Source: Nostocaceae cyanobacterium (GTDB taxonomy: Bacteria; Cyanobacteriota; Cyanobacteriia; Cyanobacteriales; Nostocaceae). Taken from it: a DNA stretch of 55,809 bases. Under the pieces are notes generated by a model. It was not told the origin of the DNA, did no database searches, and saw only the letters and a program-made list of their open reading frames with translations. Made by a program: the position numbers and the translations under genes. Of the stretch, positions 1-9,024 are shown piece after piece. Where the stretch lies: contig JASJCY010000013.1 of the NCBI GenBank assembly GCA_030065825.1, positions 1-55,809 of the forward strand, in the 5' to 3' direction. How positions within the stretch are numbered: the first letter of the stretch is position 1; the number at the start of each line of letters is the position of its first letter.

Positions 1-352
1 GGTTGCGCTACCGAGGTAGTCTTACCATCCCTCCACGTCCGTTTAAAGTCTCCCAATGCCCTGTGGCGACTACTCCCCAATTATACCAGAAAGCCGTCCT
101 ATAAGGACGGGGAGCCTGTTATCCCATCATTTTCGGTCAGGCAAGGATGCCTGACCCACAAGTTATTATTTTTATCATTCCTGACCCACAAGTTATTATT
201 TTTACCATTAAAATTAATGTGCTGGAATACTAGCCATCTGCGGTTTTTGAGTTTGTCGAACTCAGGTTAAAAAATAATAAATACCCCTATTTAATCCAAG
301 TATATGATTTAACATATAAATATATGTAGCAAATACAACTAGATAACTTTCT
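1..352. other. Non-coding leader with hairpin and tandem repeat
   Basis: No convincing gene. Positions 94-110 form a perfect hairpin (CCGTCCT, 3-base loop, AGGACGG), of the kind seen at ends of IS200/IS605-type elements, so this may be the end of an element lying off the left edge. Positions 150-209 are two adjacent copies of a 30-bp unit starting CCTGACCCACAAG. Positions 210-233 match the terminal repeat of the MITE copy that ends at 10688, but no partner end is visible. Confidence 0.5.
150..209. repeat. 30-bp direct tandem duplication
   Basis: Units at 150-179 and 180-209 differ at one position near the end. Only two copies are present. Confidence 0.85.
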
Positions 353-1606
353 GTGTTAAATGAAAACATTGAACTTTATGAAAAAGAACTTGCTGCGTTT
401 GAAAAAGGTTCTGATACATCACAAAAGCAAATTTTGAGGATTTTGGTAGCACGCGATCGCGTTCAAAGTGCATTAAATGATCTGAGTCAAACATCTGACG
501 ATCAGCTACTTAAAGTCATCGAACTTGATAATCGTTTAAAGCAGCAAGCTCATAAAATTAATCAAATAGCAAAACTTGCAGATTGGCGTAATAGCCTGAA
601 TATACCAGTCACATCTTGGTGGTGGTTCCTGCAATCTCCTAGTCATCCCTTAGACAATTTTGACTGGCTTTGGAATGCATTAACAGTTGCTTCCCTAACA
701 GCTTCTCTGAGTTTAGTTGTAGATATATCCACCCGTTTTTTAAGTGGAGGAACAGGTTTTTTAAGTTCGTTTGCCGTCATTTCTCAAAGTCTATTAACGC
801 TGTTAACTGCTGGTAGTGTACTAACTAAAGCAGGACATAAAGGAGTTGAACAAACTCTTTCAAATTTTGGAATTAAGGCTTATATTTTACAAGAAACAAA
901 ATTTGGGTTATCAACCTTACTTTTACTGACTTTAATTATCTTTAAAGCTTCCCTTCCCACAATTGCTAATTGCTTTAATAAATGGGGTTTAGAACACTAT
1001 AGAAACAGTGAATGGGACGAGGCAATATATAATTATGAGCGGGCAATTAGTCTTAATCCAAACAATGCTAAGACTCACCATAACTTAGGACGATTATATG
1101 AACAATTACAGGATTTAAATAAAGCAGAGACTGAGTATAGGTTAGCAGTTCGGGGGAATATAGCTGTTGCTTACAACGATTTAGCACGATTGTTTCTTAT
1201 TCAAGACAAACCCACCAAAGCAATGCCTTTGCTTTTTAAAGCAAGAGATGGAGAGCCAAAAGTAGATCAGGTTTTATTCTCAGACGAAGACAAAATTTTG
1301 ATGTATGAAATACGAAAAAATCTAGGCTGGGCAAGGTTCAAGCAACAACGTTACGGCGATGCTCAACCACTATTAAAAGACGCAATTGACATTAATCAAA
1401 AAATTACTGACCCCTCAAAACATCGTACCTATGCCTCTGCTTACTGTCTGTTAGCCCAAGTTTTGCCAAAAAACAATGGTAATTCAAAAGAAATACGGGA
1501 GCAATGGAAATCATGTAATAAATATGGCAATTCGCGCATACCAGAAGAAGATGAGTGGATGGCAATAGCTGAGAAAGAATTGAAGAAACAAAAAGGAGAG
1601 GAATAA
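353..1606 (+). CDS. TPR protein with N-terminal membrane region
   Basis: A 417-residue protein with a GTG start. Residues 1-70 are helical and likely coiled coil. About 104-206 hold three hydrophobic stretches that look like membrane segments. About 208-300 hold TPR motifs (GLEHYRNSEWDEAIYNYERA, then a second unit beginning NLGRLYEQ), with a helical tail. It is probably a membrane-anchored scaffold with a cytoplasmic or periplasmic TPR platform. The stop codon overlaps the next gene's ATG (TAATG), so the two are very likely co-translated. The partner has a FecR-like domain and TPRs, and such pairs often sit near CHAT-type signalling genes in cyanobacteria, but none adjoins here. The exact function is unknown. 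Confidence 0.8.
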   Translation: MLNENIELYEKELAAFEKGSDTSQKQILRILVARDRVQSALNDLSQTSDDQLLKVIELDNRLKQQAHKINQIAKLADWRNSLNIPVTSWWWFLQSPSHPLDNFDWLWNALTVASLTASLSLVVDISTRFLSGGTGFLSSFAVISQSLLTLLTAGSVLTKAGHKGVEQTLSNFGIKAYILQETKFGLSTLLLLTLIIFKASLPTIANCFNKWGLEHYRNSEWDEAIYNYERAISLNPNNAKTHHNLGRLYEQLQDLNKAETEYRLAVRGNIAVAYNDLARLFLIQDKPTKAMPLLFKARDGEPKVDQVLFSDEDKILMYEIRKNLGWARFKQQRYGDAQPLLKDAIDINQKITDPSKHRTYASAYCLLAQVLPKNNGNSKEIREQWKSCNKYGNSRIPEEDEWMAIAEKELKKQKGEE

Positions 1607-2601
1607 TGCCGCAAAATCCCACAAGAATTACTCAAGTAACAGGCATAGTGCTACTGCAACGGGATGGTGAACAACGTTGGTTCCCAGTATCTGTAGGCAC
1701 AGAAATTCGTTTCGGTGACATGTTGAAAAAACAACCAGGTGCTGAGGTCACGATTTGCTGTAGTGATAGGACAGCAGGAATGGCTTTACCAGATGGGGTA
1801 CCAAAGGGATTAGGCTATATCTGTCCGACAATGTTTCGTAATGCAAGCGATCCTGCCATTCCCTATACCATTAGCCCATGCAACACCCTTATTCTCACCA
1901 ACCAGCCAACCTTGCGTTGGCACGCTCCAGATAATGCTAATCGCTTCAAAGTCATAGTCAGAGGTCAAGGATTAAATTGGACAAAACAACTCAGTCGAGA
2001 AGAAGCTTGTCAAGGGGATATCTGCGAACTAGTTTATCCAGGTGACCAGCCATTGCAATCAGGTGTCAGTTACAAATTGGTGATTGAAACAACAGATACA
2101 AATAGATCCTCGGAAGAGATAACAGCACCAGGACTGGGATTTAAGCTGATTGATGAGGACAAAGCAATTGAGATTCAAAATATTGCTCAAGAAATTGAGC
2201 AACAGGAATTCCCTACTGTGGAAAAAGCATTAAAATTAGCTGACCTTTATTATCAAAACCTTTTGACAGCAGAAGCGATCGCAACTTTAGAAATTCTACC
2301 CCATGAGGAAAAAAACCCAGCTGTTTACCGTCAACTCGGTAAACTCTATCACTCGATTGCACTCCCCTTGGAAGCTAAAGCAGACTACCAAAAAGCAATT
2401 ACCAAGGCAAAAGCAGTTGAGGATAAGTCAGAAGTAGCAGCAGCACAGGTTGGATTAGCAGAAGTAAACTGGACTCTTGGCAAAAAAGACGAAGCGCGAA
2501 GTTTGCTAGAAACTGCTAAAGCAATATACACAGAATTAGGAAATGCAGATATGGTCAGTTACTTAGAAGAGCGACTGCGCGAAATGGCAGCTCATGAATA
2601 G
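1606..2601 (+). CDS. FecR-like domain and TPR protein
   Basis: A 331-residue protein. Residues about 8-75 (VTGIVLLQRDGEQRW, GTEIRFGDML) resemble the FecR fold, which reads like a ligand- or surface-sensing beta domain. About 90-180 resemble a beta-sandwich domain (LRWHAPDNANRFKVIVRG). About 210-325 hold TPR-type helices (ALKLADLYYQNLLTAEAIAT, YRQLGKLYHSIALPLEAKAD). There is no clear signal peptide. An AGGAG about 8 bases upstream supports the ATG, which overlaps the previous stop codon by one base. It is probably a partner of the upstream membrane TPR protein in an uncharacterised sensing or scaffolding complex. Confidence 0.8.
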   Translation: MPQNPTRITQVTGIVLLQRDGEQRWFPVSVGTEIRFGDMLKKQPGAEVTICCSDRTAGMALPDGVPKGLGYICPTMFRNASDPAIPYTISPCNTLILTNQPTLRWHAPDNANRFKVIVRGQGLNWTKQLSREEACQGDICELVYPGDQPLQSGVSYKLVIETTDTNRSSEEITAPGLGFKLIDEDKAIEIQNIAQEIEQQEFPTVEKALKLADLYYQNLLTAEAIATLEILPHEEKNPAVYRQLGKLYHSIALPLEAKADYQKAITKAKAVEDKSEVAAAQVGLAEVNWTLGKKDEARSLLETAKAIYTELGNADMVSYLEERLREMAAHE

Positions 2602-2729
2602 ACCTCCCTTGTTCAGTACCATCCACTGTATATTAAATCCTTATAAGGGCAGGCGAAAAAAACTGATAAATCTGATAGGTTAATCATAGGGTGGGGAAAA
2701 AGCCTACCCTTGATTTTCAGTAATGGCTT

Positions 2730-3023
2730 ATGAATTATCGCAAATTAGACGCCTCCCTGGCTATAGCACTTAAGGATGTTCAAGACCCAGAAGAACAAAG
2801 TTTGGTGGTTTTTATCCATACCCAACCAGATTTAGACCCCGATGCGATCGCAGTATTATCAGGTTTAGGCATACGTGGTGTTACGGTTAATAAGCATGTG
2901 TTTACAGCTACTCTGTCGGCTAATGCAATTTCCCAGTTGTCAGAACAATCTTGGGTAAAGTATGTGAAATTGTCCCATAAACTCCGGTTAATGAATCACA
3001 CACAAGCACAGCAGTATCAGTAA
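2730..3023 (+). CDS. Small conserved protein, possible I9-inhibitor-like fold
   Basis: A 97-residue protein. The pattern of strands and helices (SLVVFIHTQP, GIRGVTVNKHVFTATLSA, AISQLSEQSWVKYVKLSHKL) recalls the ferredoxin-like fold of subtilisin propeptide/inhibitor I9 domains, where a C-terminal strand WVKYV.LS follows a helix. No protease gene adjoins. It sits alone between the TPR pair and glgC. The fold is inferred from pattern only; the function is unknown. Confidence 0.6.
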   Translation: MNYRKLDASLAIALKDVQDPEEQSLVVFIHTQPDLDPDAIAVLSGLGIRGVTVNKHVFTATLSANAISQLSEQSWVKYVKLSHKLRLMNHTQAQQYQ

Positions 3024-3203
3024 TTCGCAAATATCAACACTAAAATATACACATCTGTCCCAAGAATTAATTATTACTAGTTATAATCATCACCAGAAGC
3101 ATTTTTGGACTTCCCCAGCCATAATTTTCTCTCCCCCCTTATCAGAAGCGGCAGACAGTCATAAACTGTATGTGAGAGTTGAAAGGCAGTCGGGAGACAT
3201 CTT

Positions 3204-4493
3204 GTGAAAAAAGTATTAGCAATCATTCTCGGCGGTGGCGCAGGAACCCGCCTTTATCCTTTAACCAAACTACGGGCGAAACCCGCAGTACCGGTAGCAG
3301 GAAAGTATCGCTTAATAGATATCCCTGTAAGTAACTGCATAAATTCCGAAATATTCAAAATCTACGTCCTGACACAGTTCAACTCCGCTTCCTTAAATCG
3401 CCATCTCAGCCGTACCTACAACTTTACTAGCTTTACGGAAGGTTTTGTGGAAGTGCTAGCAGCACAGCAAACCCCAGACAGTTTGACTTGGTTCCAGGGT
3501 ACTGCTGATGCGGTACGTAAGTACCTACATTTGTTTGCAGAGTGGGATGTGGATGAATATTTGATCCTTTCTGGGGATCACCTCTACCGCATGGACTACC
3601 GCCAGTTTGTACAACGTCACCGGGATACTGGAGCTGATATTACCCTTTCAGTTCTTCCTATTGAAGAGCGTCGCGCTTCTGACTTTGGTTTGATGAAAAT
3701 TGACGACGCTGGTAGAATCGTAGATTTTAGCGAAAAACCCAAAGGTGAAGCACTCAAAAAAATGCAGGTAGATACCAGCATATTGGGATTGACGCCAGAA
3801 CAGGCACAACAGCAGCCCTACATCGCCTCCATGGGGATTTATATCTTTAAGAAAGATGTTTTAATTAAGTTGTTGAACGAATCTTCACAACGGACTGATT
3901 TCGGTAAAGAAATTATCCCAGATTCCGCTAAAGATCACAACGTTCAAGCTTACTTATTTGATGACTACTGGGAAGATATTGGAACCATTGAGGCTTTTTA
4001 TCACGCTAATTTAGCGCTGACTAAACAGCCCCAACCTGCCTTTAGTTTCTATGATGAAGAAGCACCAATTTATACCCGTGCCCGTTACTTACCCCCCAGC
4101 AAAATGCTAGATTGTCAAATCACAGAATCAATGGTAAGTGAAGGCTGTATTCTCAAAAATTGCCGTATTCAAAATTCGGTATTGGGAGTGCGTTCACGAG
4201 TGGAAGCTGGCTCAGTAATTGACAATTCTATGCTTATGGGTGCCGATTATTACCAAGCTTCTGCTGAGCGCCAATATAGCTTGCAAAGTGGTGATGTTCC
4301 CGTGGGTATCGGTCAAAATAGCACTATTCGCCGAGCAATTGTGGACAAAAATGCCCGCATTGGTAGCAATGTGCAAATCATCAATAAAGATAATGTCCAA
4401 GAATCAGATAAAGAAAATCAAGGCTTTTACATCCGCAATGGTATTGTTGTGGTGCTGAAAAATGCCGTGATTCCTGATGGAACCATAATTTAA
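3204..4493 (+). CDS. glgC: Glucose-1-phosphate adenylyltransferase (ADP-glucose pyrophosphorylase)
   Basis: A 429-residue enzyme of the usual cyanobacterial length. It makes ADP-glucose from glucose-1-phosphate and ATP, the committed step of glycogen synthesis, in the cytoplasm. Visible signatures are the nucleotide-binding [13 protein letters not shown] near the N-terminus, [19 protein letters not shown], the catalytic region [10 protein letters not shown], the sugar-phosphate site FSEKPKG, and a C-terminal left-handed beta-helix with hexapeptide-like repeats ([18 protein letters not shown]). Cyanobacterial GlgC is typically activated by 3-phosphoglycerate and inhibited by phosphate. The start is GTG at 3204. 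A GC-rich hairpin follows the stop. It is not in an operon with other glycogen genes. Confidence 0.97.
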   Translation: MKKVLAIILGGGAGTRLYPLTKLRAKPAVPVAGKYRLIDIPVSNCINSEIFKIYVLTQFNSASLNRHLSRTYNFTSFTEGFVEVLAAQQTPDSLTWFQGTADAVRKYLHLFAEWDVDEYLILSGDHLYRMDYRQFVQRHRDTGADITLSVLPIEERRASDFGLMKIDDAGRIVDFSEKPKGEALKKMQVDTSILGLTPEQAQQQPYIASMGIYIFKKDVLIKLLNESSQRTDFGKEIIPDSAKDHNVQAYLFDDYWEDIGTIEAFYHANLALTKQPQPAFSFYDEEAPIYTRARYLPPSKMLDCQITESMVSEGCILKNCRIQNSVLGVRSRVEAGSVIDNSMLMGADYYQASAERQYSLQSGDVPVGIGQNSTIRRAIVDKNARIGSNVQIINKDNVQESDKENQGFYIRNGIVVVLKNAVIPDGTII

Positions 4494-4498
4494 CAGTA

Positions 4499-4518
4499 GG
4501 GGCGCAAACTTTGCGCCC
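4499..4518 (+). terminator. Hairpin after glgC (GGGCGCAAA...TTTGCGCCC)
   Basis: A GC-rich inverted repeat begins six bases after the glgC stop. There is no clean T-run, so this is either a terminator or a dispersed palindrome. The same GGGCGCAA/TTGCGCCC core recurs three times at 30.6-30.8 kb. Confidence 0.55.
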
Positions 4519-4582
4519 TCCAGAATTTAGGAATTAGAAATTAGGAATTTATAATTTTTAATTTTTAATTGTTTTGGGAGTT

Positions 4583-5092
4583 ATGAATAATAATTGTGAT
4601 TTTTCCCTGCTAACGGCTAATTCCTCACTCTTGTTGCTAATTGGACTTCCTGGTAGTGGTAAGTCTACCCTGGCACAAAAACTCCTCACAGAATGCCCCC
4701 AGATGCCGCTGATTTCTACAGATGGTATCAGGGGTCAATTATTTGGTTCCGAAGGGGTTCAAGGTCCTTGGATGATGGTTTGGCGGGAAGTTCAAAGGCA
4801 ATTGCAACAAGCTACAATTTCAGGTAAGACGGCAATTTACGACGCGACTAATGCTCGACGACGTAATCGCCGGGAAATAATTGCCTTTGCCCGTGACTTG
4901 GGCTTTAATCAGATTACGGGGATTTGGGTAAATACACCCCTATGGCTGTGTTTAGCGCGAAATAAAAGACGCCAGCGTATTGTTGAGGAAGATGTTATCT
5001 TGCGCATGTACCGCCAACTGCGGGATGCTCCTCCCAGCTTACAAGAGGGGCTAGACCATCTAGTAGTCCACCACACTAACTTTGCGGGGTAA
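4583..5092 (+). CDS. P-loop NTPase/kinase (polynucleotide kinase- or zeta-toxin-like)
   Basis: About 169 residues from ATG 4583, or 172 from an in-frame TTG at 4574. A Walker A motif (LIGLPGSGKST) lies near residues 19-29, followed by an AAA_33-type arrangement: STDGIRGQLFG, then YDATNARRRNRREIIAFARD (lid/base) and the RIVEEDVILRMYRQL region. This family phosphorylates small metabolites or nucleic-acid ends; the substrate here is unknown. The last ten codons (LVVHHTNFAG) and the stop lie inside the left terminal repeat of a MITE-like element at 5060-5218, so the native C-terminus has probably been replaced. No partner antitoxin is seen. Confidence 0.85.
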   Translation: MNNNCDFSLLTANSSLLLLIGLPGSGKSTLAQKLLTECPQMPLISTDGIRGQLFGSEGVQGPWMMVWREVQRQLQQATISGKTAIYDATNARRRNRREIIAFARDLGFNQITGIWVNTPLWLCLARNKRRQRIVEEDVILRMYRQLRDAPPSLQEGLDHLVVHHTNFAG

Positions 5093-5218
5093 AGGCAGAG
5101 AGGGGGAAGAGGGGGAAGAGGGGGAAGAGGGGGAGAGGGGAGAGAGGGGAGAGAGGGGGGAGAAAAAACTTTGTTCTTTCCTTATTAACCCCGCATAGTT
5201 TACTTGGTGGAGTACTAG
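5060..5218. mobile_element. MITE-like element, family A copy 1
   Basis: 159 bp. Left end 5060-5090 (CTAGTAGTCCACCACAC...) and right end 5188-5218 are imperfect 31-bp inverted repeats. The interior is a polypurine GGGGGAAGA tract. A second copy with the same interior and ends lies at 43604-43745. There is no coding capacity, as expected for a non-autonomous element. Confidence 0.8.
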
Positions 5219-5391
5219 TTTACATTTCCCCAGAGTTCCACAAGTACGGAAATTCCACTTCTGAGGTGAGCGATAACCGCACTTGATTATATTCCTGTTT
5301 TGTTAATTTAAAATCAGGGTTTATCTGCTTGGGATTATATCGAGCAAGCAATAATTCTCAAATTATAGAAAAAATTTAAAGGGAATTTCTA

Positions 5392-5398
5392 AAGGAGG
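5392..5398 (+). promoter_or_regulatory. Strong ribosome binding site of dnaJ
   Basis: AAGGAGG lies 7 bases before ATG 5406, an unusually good Shine-Dalgarno site for this window. It fixes the start. Confidence 0.85.
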
Positions 5399-5405
5399 CT
5401 GGTAG

Positions 5406-6398
5406 ATGGCTGCAACGGACTTCAAAGACTATTATGCACTTTTGGGAGTCAGTAAGACTGCCAGTCAAGATGAAATTAAACAAGCTTTCCGCAAACTAGC
5501 CCGCAAATACCATCCTGATGTCAATCCAGGTAATAAGGAAGCGGAAGCAAAATTTAAGGAAGTTAACGAAGCTTACGAAGTTTTATCAGATCCAGATAAA
5601 CGTCAAAAATATGACCAATTTGGTCAATATTGGAAACAAGCTGGTAATGGCTTCCCTGGCGGTGCTGGGGTGGATATGGGAGGCTTTGATTTCAGTCAAT
5701 ACGGCAGTTTTGATGATTTTATCAATGAACTGTTAGGGCGTTTTGGTGGTGCTGGTGCCCGTGGTGGCAGAAGTAGTTATAGTTACCGTACCTCTACAGG
5801 AGGACCTGGTGGTTTTGGCGGTTTCAATGATTTCGGCTTTCAAGATATGGGTGGGGGAACCGCGCAAGATAGTGAAGCCACCATCTCTCTCACCTTTGCT
5901 GAGGCTTTTAATGGTGTGCAAAAGCGCTTCAATTTAGGTAACGAAACTATTGATGTGCGTATCCCCGCAGGAGCAAAAACTGGTAGTCGTCTGCGGGTAC
6001 GGGGTAAAGGTCCCTTTAATCCTTTGACCAAAAAACGGGGAGATTTGTACTTAAAGGTGGAACTGCAACCCCACTCTTTCTTCCAGTTTGAGGGAGATAA
6101 TTTGGTGTGTGAAGTGCCAATTACACCCGATGAAGCAACCTTGGGAGCGGCAATTGATGTACCTACACCTGATGGCAGTGTTAATGTAAAATTACCAGCA
6201 GGGGTGCGTTCTGGTCAAACTCTGCGGTTGCGGGGTAAAGGTTGGCGTCAACCCAAAGGTGAACGGGGTGACCAATTCGTGAAAGTTGCGATCGCACCAC
6301 CAAAAGACCTAAGTCCCCAAGAGCGGGAATATTATGAAAAAATCCGCGCTATCCGTACCTACAATCCCCGCAGTCATTTGGAACGGGTGAGATTGTAA
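5406..6398 (+). CDS. DnaJ/CbpA-type J-domain co-chaperone without zinc finger
   Basis: A 330-residue Hsp40. Residues about 7-70 are a complete J domain with the catalytic HPD ([11 protein letters not shown]), which stimulates DnaK ATPase. About 75-150 are a Gly/Phe-rich linker. About 155-320 are the two beta-sandwich substrate-binding C-terminal domains ([19 protein letters not shown] and [20 protein letters not shown]). No CXXCXGXG repeats are present, so this is a class B/CbpA-like protein rather than canonical DnaJ. No dnaK or grpE adjoins and I see no CIRCE element upstream. Confidence 0.95.
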   Translation: MAATDFKDYYALLGVSKTASQDEIKQAFRKLARKYHPDVNPGNKEAEAKFKEVNEAYEVLSDPDKRQKYDQFGQYWKQAGNGFPGGAGVDMGGFDFSQYGSFDDFINELLGRFGGAGARGGRSSYSYRTSTGGPGGFGGFNDFGFQDMGGGTAQDSEATISLTFAEAFNGVQKRFNLGNETIDVRIPAGAKTGSRLRVRGKGPFNPLTKKRGDLYLKVELQPHSFFQFEGDNLVCEVPITPDEATLGAAIDVPTPDGSVNVKLPAGVRSGQTLRLRGKGWRQPKGERGDQFVKVAIAPPKDLSPQEREYYEKIRAIRTYNPRSHLERVRL

Positions 6399-6456
6399 AA
6401 TAATATCTCAATTTGGTAAAAATGCCCTCACCCTAGAAGGGTGGGGCTACAAGAAC

Positions 6457-6478
6457 AAAGCCCACGCAGGTGGGCTTT
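6457..6478 (+). terminator. Hairpin downstream of dnaJ
   Basis: AAAGCCCAC-GCAG-GTGGGCTTT, a perfect 9-bp stem, 59 bases after the stop. It is terminator-like or the end hairpin of a small mobile element. Confidence 0.6.
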
Positions 6479-6521
6479 AGAGTGTATTTATAAAATAAAT
6501 ATAAAACTTCCGTGAGGGTCT

Positions 6522-6589
6522 AGAAACCGGGTTTCTTTTGACGTAAATACTCAGATTCTCGATTCTCAACCCACACAAACCCGGTTTCT
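6522..6589. repeat. Palindromic repeat of the AGAAACCGGGTTTCT family
   Basis: Left arm AGAAACCGGGTTTCT (6522-6536) and right arm AAACCCGGTTTCT (6577-6589) are reverse complements and could form a long hairpin. Related copies lie at 10761-10971, 49357-49427 and 51664-51752. Confidence 0.8.
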
Positions 6590-6677
6590 TTTTATTTATA
6601 AATACTCTCTTAAAGTGGGAGTATTGCTATGATTAAAGATAATTGCTTCTTTCTAACTATGACTGGCTATAAATGTG

Positions 6678-7865
6678 ATGTCTAATCGTCTACAAATCTT
6701 TAGAGAAAGAATGGCAGCTTTTGAAGGAGCAGCAAATCCTCAACAAGCAATTGAAAGTGGTTATTATGTAACTGCCCCTGGTAAATTATTAGCAGAAAAA
6801 TTATCTGCTCGTGTTGCTTTGCGTCCAGCTTCTTCCCATTTATTAATAGGTGGAATTGGTTCGGGGAAAACGACTCAATTATTAGTTGCTTGTGAAAATT
6901 TGAAAAAGATAGACGATATTTATCCAATTTATGTCGATGTCAGTTTGCATACGGATATTTCTCAGATAACGCCAGGAGTTTTAACTGCAATTGCAGGTCT
7001 AGAATTATCAAAATTAATAGAAGATACTGATAATGAAAATATTCAAGAATTGGTAAAAACTATTTCTGATATTGCATATGGTTACTCAGAAAAAATCAAT
7101 ATAGTAGATGTATTAAATATTTATACTAAGGTTAGTAAAACTGAAGGTATTATCCCAGCAAAAAACAATTATGGCGTTGAAGCAGATTTAGTTGAAACAT
7201 TTATTACTTTAGTTGCATATATATCTAAAAAATATGACAAAAAAATAGTTTTGTTGTTTGATGGTTTAGATAGACTAGAAGATTCTAAAGCTTTTTTGGA
7301 AATTCTGACTTCTGACGCCAAAGCTATTACAAATGCAAAAGTTGGTCTTGTAATAGTGGGACCATTAACATCTTTATATGGAGATTACAGAGTTTCTATT
7401 GAGAACTCTCTAGATTATTTTTACCATCAACCTTGTTTTGATGTAGAAAATGACCCTGAAGCTTATAATTTTTTTGTTCAAATTTTAAAAGCTCGTTTGC
7501 AAGATGATTTTATAGAAGAATCTGTAATTGATGCGCTAGTTAAATTTTCTGGTGGAATTTTAAGAGATTTAATTAATTTGACACAATCTGGTATTGAAGA
7601 GGCTTACATATCAGGAGACGACAAAATAACAAAAAAACATGTTGCAAATGCTGTTTTATATTTTGGTAAAGCGCAAATACTTGGTGTTTCAAATGAAGAA
7701 TTTAGAACTTTAGTCAACATTATTAAAACAGAAAAATCTATTGCCATTACACATCAAAATGTAAAACTATTAGTCACCAGACGTATTATTGAATATGAAC
7801 ATCCAAAACAACGCTATGCAGTTCATCCTGCTATTGCAGCGATAATTGAGGGAATATATGCTTAA
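6678..7865 (+). CDS. P-loop AAA-type ATPase of an uncharacterised three-gene cassette
   Basis: About 395 residues; GTG 6675 or ATG 6678 could be the start. Walker A LIGGIGSGKTTQ lies near residues 56-67 and Walker B IVLLFDGLDRLED near 194-206. A helical sensor/lid region follows (SGGILRDLINLTQSGIEEA), then a C-terminal winged-helix-like segment (LLVTRRIIEYEHPKQRYAVH). This layout resembles ORC/Cdc6- or STAND-like NTPases used as regulated switches. It is followed after 9 bases by a second gene and then by an overlapping third. The cassette is visibly AT-richer than glgC and dnaJ, suggesting acquisition. A conflict or defence switch is my inference; no effector domain is recognised. Confidence 0.85.
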   Translation: MSNRLQIFRERMAAFEGAANPQQAIESGYYVTAPGKLLAEKLSARVALRPASSHLLIGGIGSGKTTQLLVACENLKKIDDIYPIYVDVSLHTDISQITPGVLTAIAGLELSKLIEDTDNENIQELVKTISDIAYGYSEKINIVDVLNIYTKVSKTEGIIPAKNNYGVEADLVETFITLVAYISKKYDKKIVLLFDGLDRLEDSKAFLEILTSDAKAITNAKVGLVIVGPLTSLYGDYRVSIENSLDYFYHQPCFDVENDPEAYNFFVQILKARLQDDFIEESVIDALVKFSGGILRDLINLTQSGIEEAYISGDDKITKKHVANAVLYFGKAQILGVSNEEFRTLVNIIKTEKSIAITHQNVKLLVTRRIIEYEHPKQRYAVHPAIAAIIEGIYA

Positions 7866-7874
7866 AAGCAATCT

Positions 7875-8468
7875 ATGAATATTATTCAATCAATCTCTAT
7901 TGATGAGTTTCTTCAGCGTGTAGGTTCGCAACCAAATGGGAATATTTGGTCAGTGCTTGTCACAGCAAATTCAGATAATTACGAAGTAGTGAAAGAACTT
8001 GAAGAAACACTTGCAATTTTTACAGAATGTGAAATAGCTATTATTTCTGCTAATAATTCAGTAAATATTATTGTAGACAATATTCAAAAATCTACTGAAG
8101 ATTATTTAATTATTTGGAATTTTGAAAACTGGGATAATCATAACTGGCGTGAATTTGACCAAATGCGAAGTAGATTGTTAAAAAAATTTGGAGTAGTCTT
8201 AGTTTTGTCACAAGAAAGTGTGGTAAAAATGGTTACAAATTCTCCAAATATTTTTAGCTGGATAGGTTCAAGAGTATATGCATTTGCACAAGGAACAGAA
8301 TTACTAACAGAGGAAGAATGCAAAACAAGATTGCTAGCACTTCAAGAATGGTCAGGTTATTCCAATGCTGAAGTAATAGAATTAGCACAGTCACAACAAC
8401 TTCCTTCTGACCCTGAATATGGTGAATGGTTGGTGCTTCTTGGTCGGGAGGATTTAATTGGACGGTAA
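7875..8468 (+). CDS. Unrecognised cassette protein (197 aa)
   Basis: No family is recognised. It has an alternating alpha/beta pattern with hydrophobic strands (WSVLVTANSD, CEIAIISANN, DYLIIWNFENW, FGVVLVLSQESV), like a small Rossmann-like or NTPase-derived domain without a P-loop, plus a helical C-terminal third ending GEWLVLLGREDLIGR. It starts 9 bases after the ATPase stop, with no strong Shine-Dalgarno site, implying coupling to the ATPase. It may be an adaptor between the ATPase and the third protein. Confidence 0.8.
   Translation: MNIIQSISIDEFLQRVGSQPNGNIWSVLVTANSDNYEVVKELEETLAIFTECEIAIISANNSVNIIVDNIQKSTEDYLIIWNFENWDNHNWREFDQMRSRLLKKFGVVLVLSQESVVKMVTNSPNIFSWIGSRVYAFAQGTELLTEEECKTRLLALQEWSGYSNAEVIELAQSQQLPSDPEYGEWLVLLGREDLIGR
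8446..8451 (+). promoter_or_regulatory. Ribosome binding site supporting TTG start
   Basis: GGGAGG lies 6 bases upstream of TTG 8458. It justifies a rare TTG start that overlaps the preceding gene by 11 bases. Confidence 0.7.
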
Positions 8469-9024
8469 AAGTAATTGGGAGAATTTCTGCGAACAAATAC
8501 AACAGCGTACTTTAAAGTCTGCACCAATGACTGTAGCAAGTGCTAAAGTATTACGTTCACAAATTCTTAAATGCTTAACTGAAGCTTGCAATGATGGTAT
8601 TTTAAAAACCAAGATAAACGAAATTTATAAGCTTCTAAAGTTTGATGAAGCAAAGACACATGGTAAAAAAATCAAAAACTTAATGGGGGGAGAATTAAAT
8701 TTTAAAAGACGTAAAGAATTAGCACATTTTGAAAGGTTTGATGGTGCTTGGTTTGATTTTGGGATTTTAATAGATGAAACAGATAAACCAGCAAAAATAA
8801 TTGGATTTCACTTTGAAATCAGATTTTTAGAAGATAATCCTATAAAATTTCTACGTTTTGATTTAAATTTACCCGAACATAATAACCAAGATAAAGGAAA
8901 AAGATTTCACATACATCCCGGTTGTGACGATTTCATGATTCATAGTCCCCCAATGTCACCTCTAGAAATACTTCATTTGTTTTTATACGATTTATATCTT
9001 CCCACACGTCCTCGGTCATCTTAA
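8458..9024 (+). CDS. Unrecognised cassette protein, candidate effector (188 aa)
   Basis: It starts with TTG behind a good Shine-Dalgarno and overlaps the upstream stop by 11 bases. The N-terminal third is helical. The C-terminal half is beta-rich and ends with a histidine-dense block (RFHIHPGCDDFMIHSPPMSP) followed by helix LEILHLFLYDL. That HxH plus Asp/Pro pattern recalls small toxin-like or nuclease-like families with H-rich cores, but I cannot assign one. An internal ATG at 8527 would remove the first 23 residues. Given the context it may be the effector of the ATPase system; this is inference only. Confidence 0.8.
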   Translation: MDGKSNWENFCEQIQQRTLKSAPMTVASAKVLRSQILKCLTEACNDGILKTKINEIYKLLKFDEAKTHGKKIKNLMGGELNFKRRKELAHFERFDGAWFDFGILIDETDKPAKIIGFHFEIRFLEDNPIKFLRFDLNLPEHNNQDKGKRFHIHPGCDDFMIHSPPMSPLEILHLFLYDLYLPTRPRSS

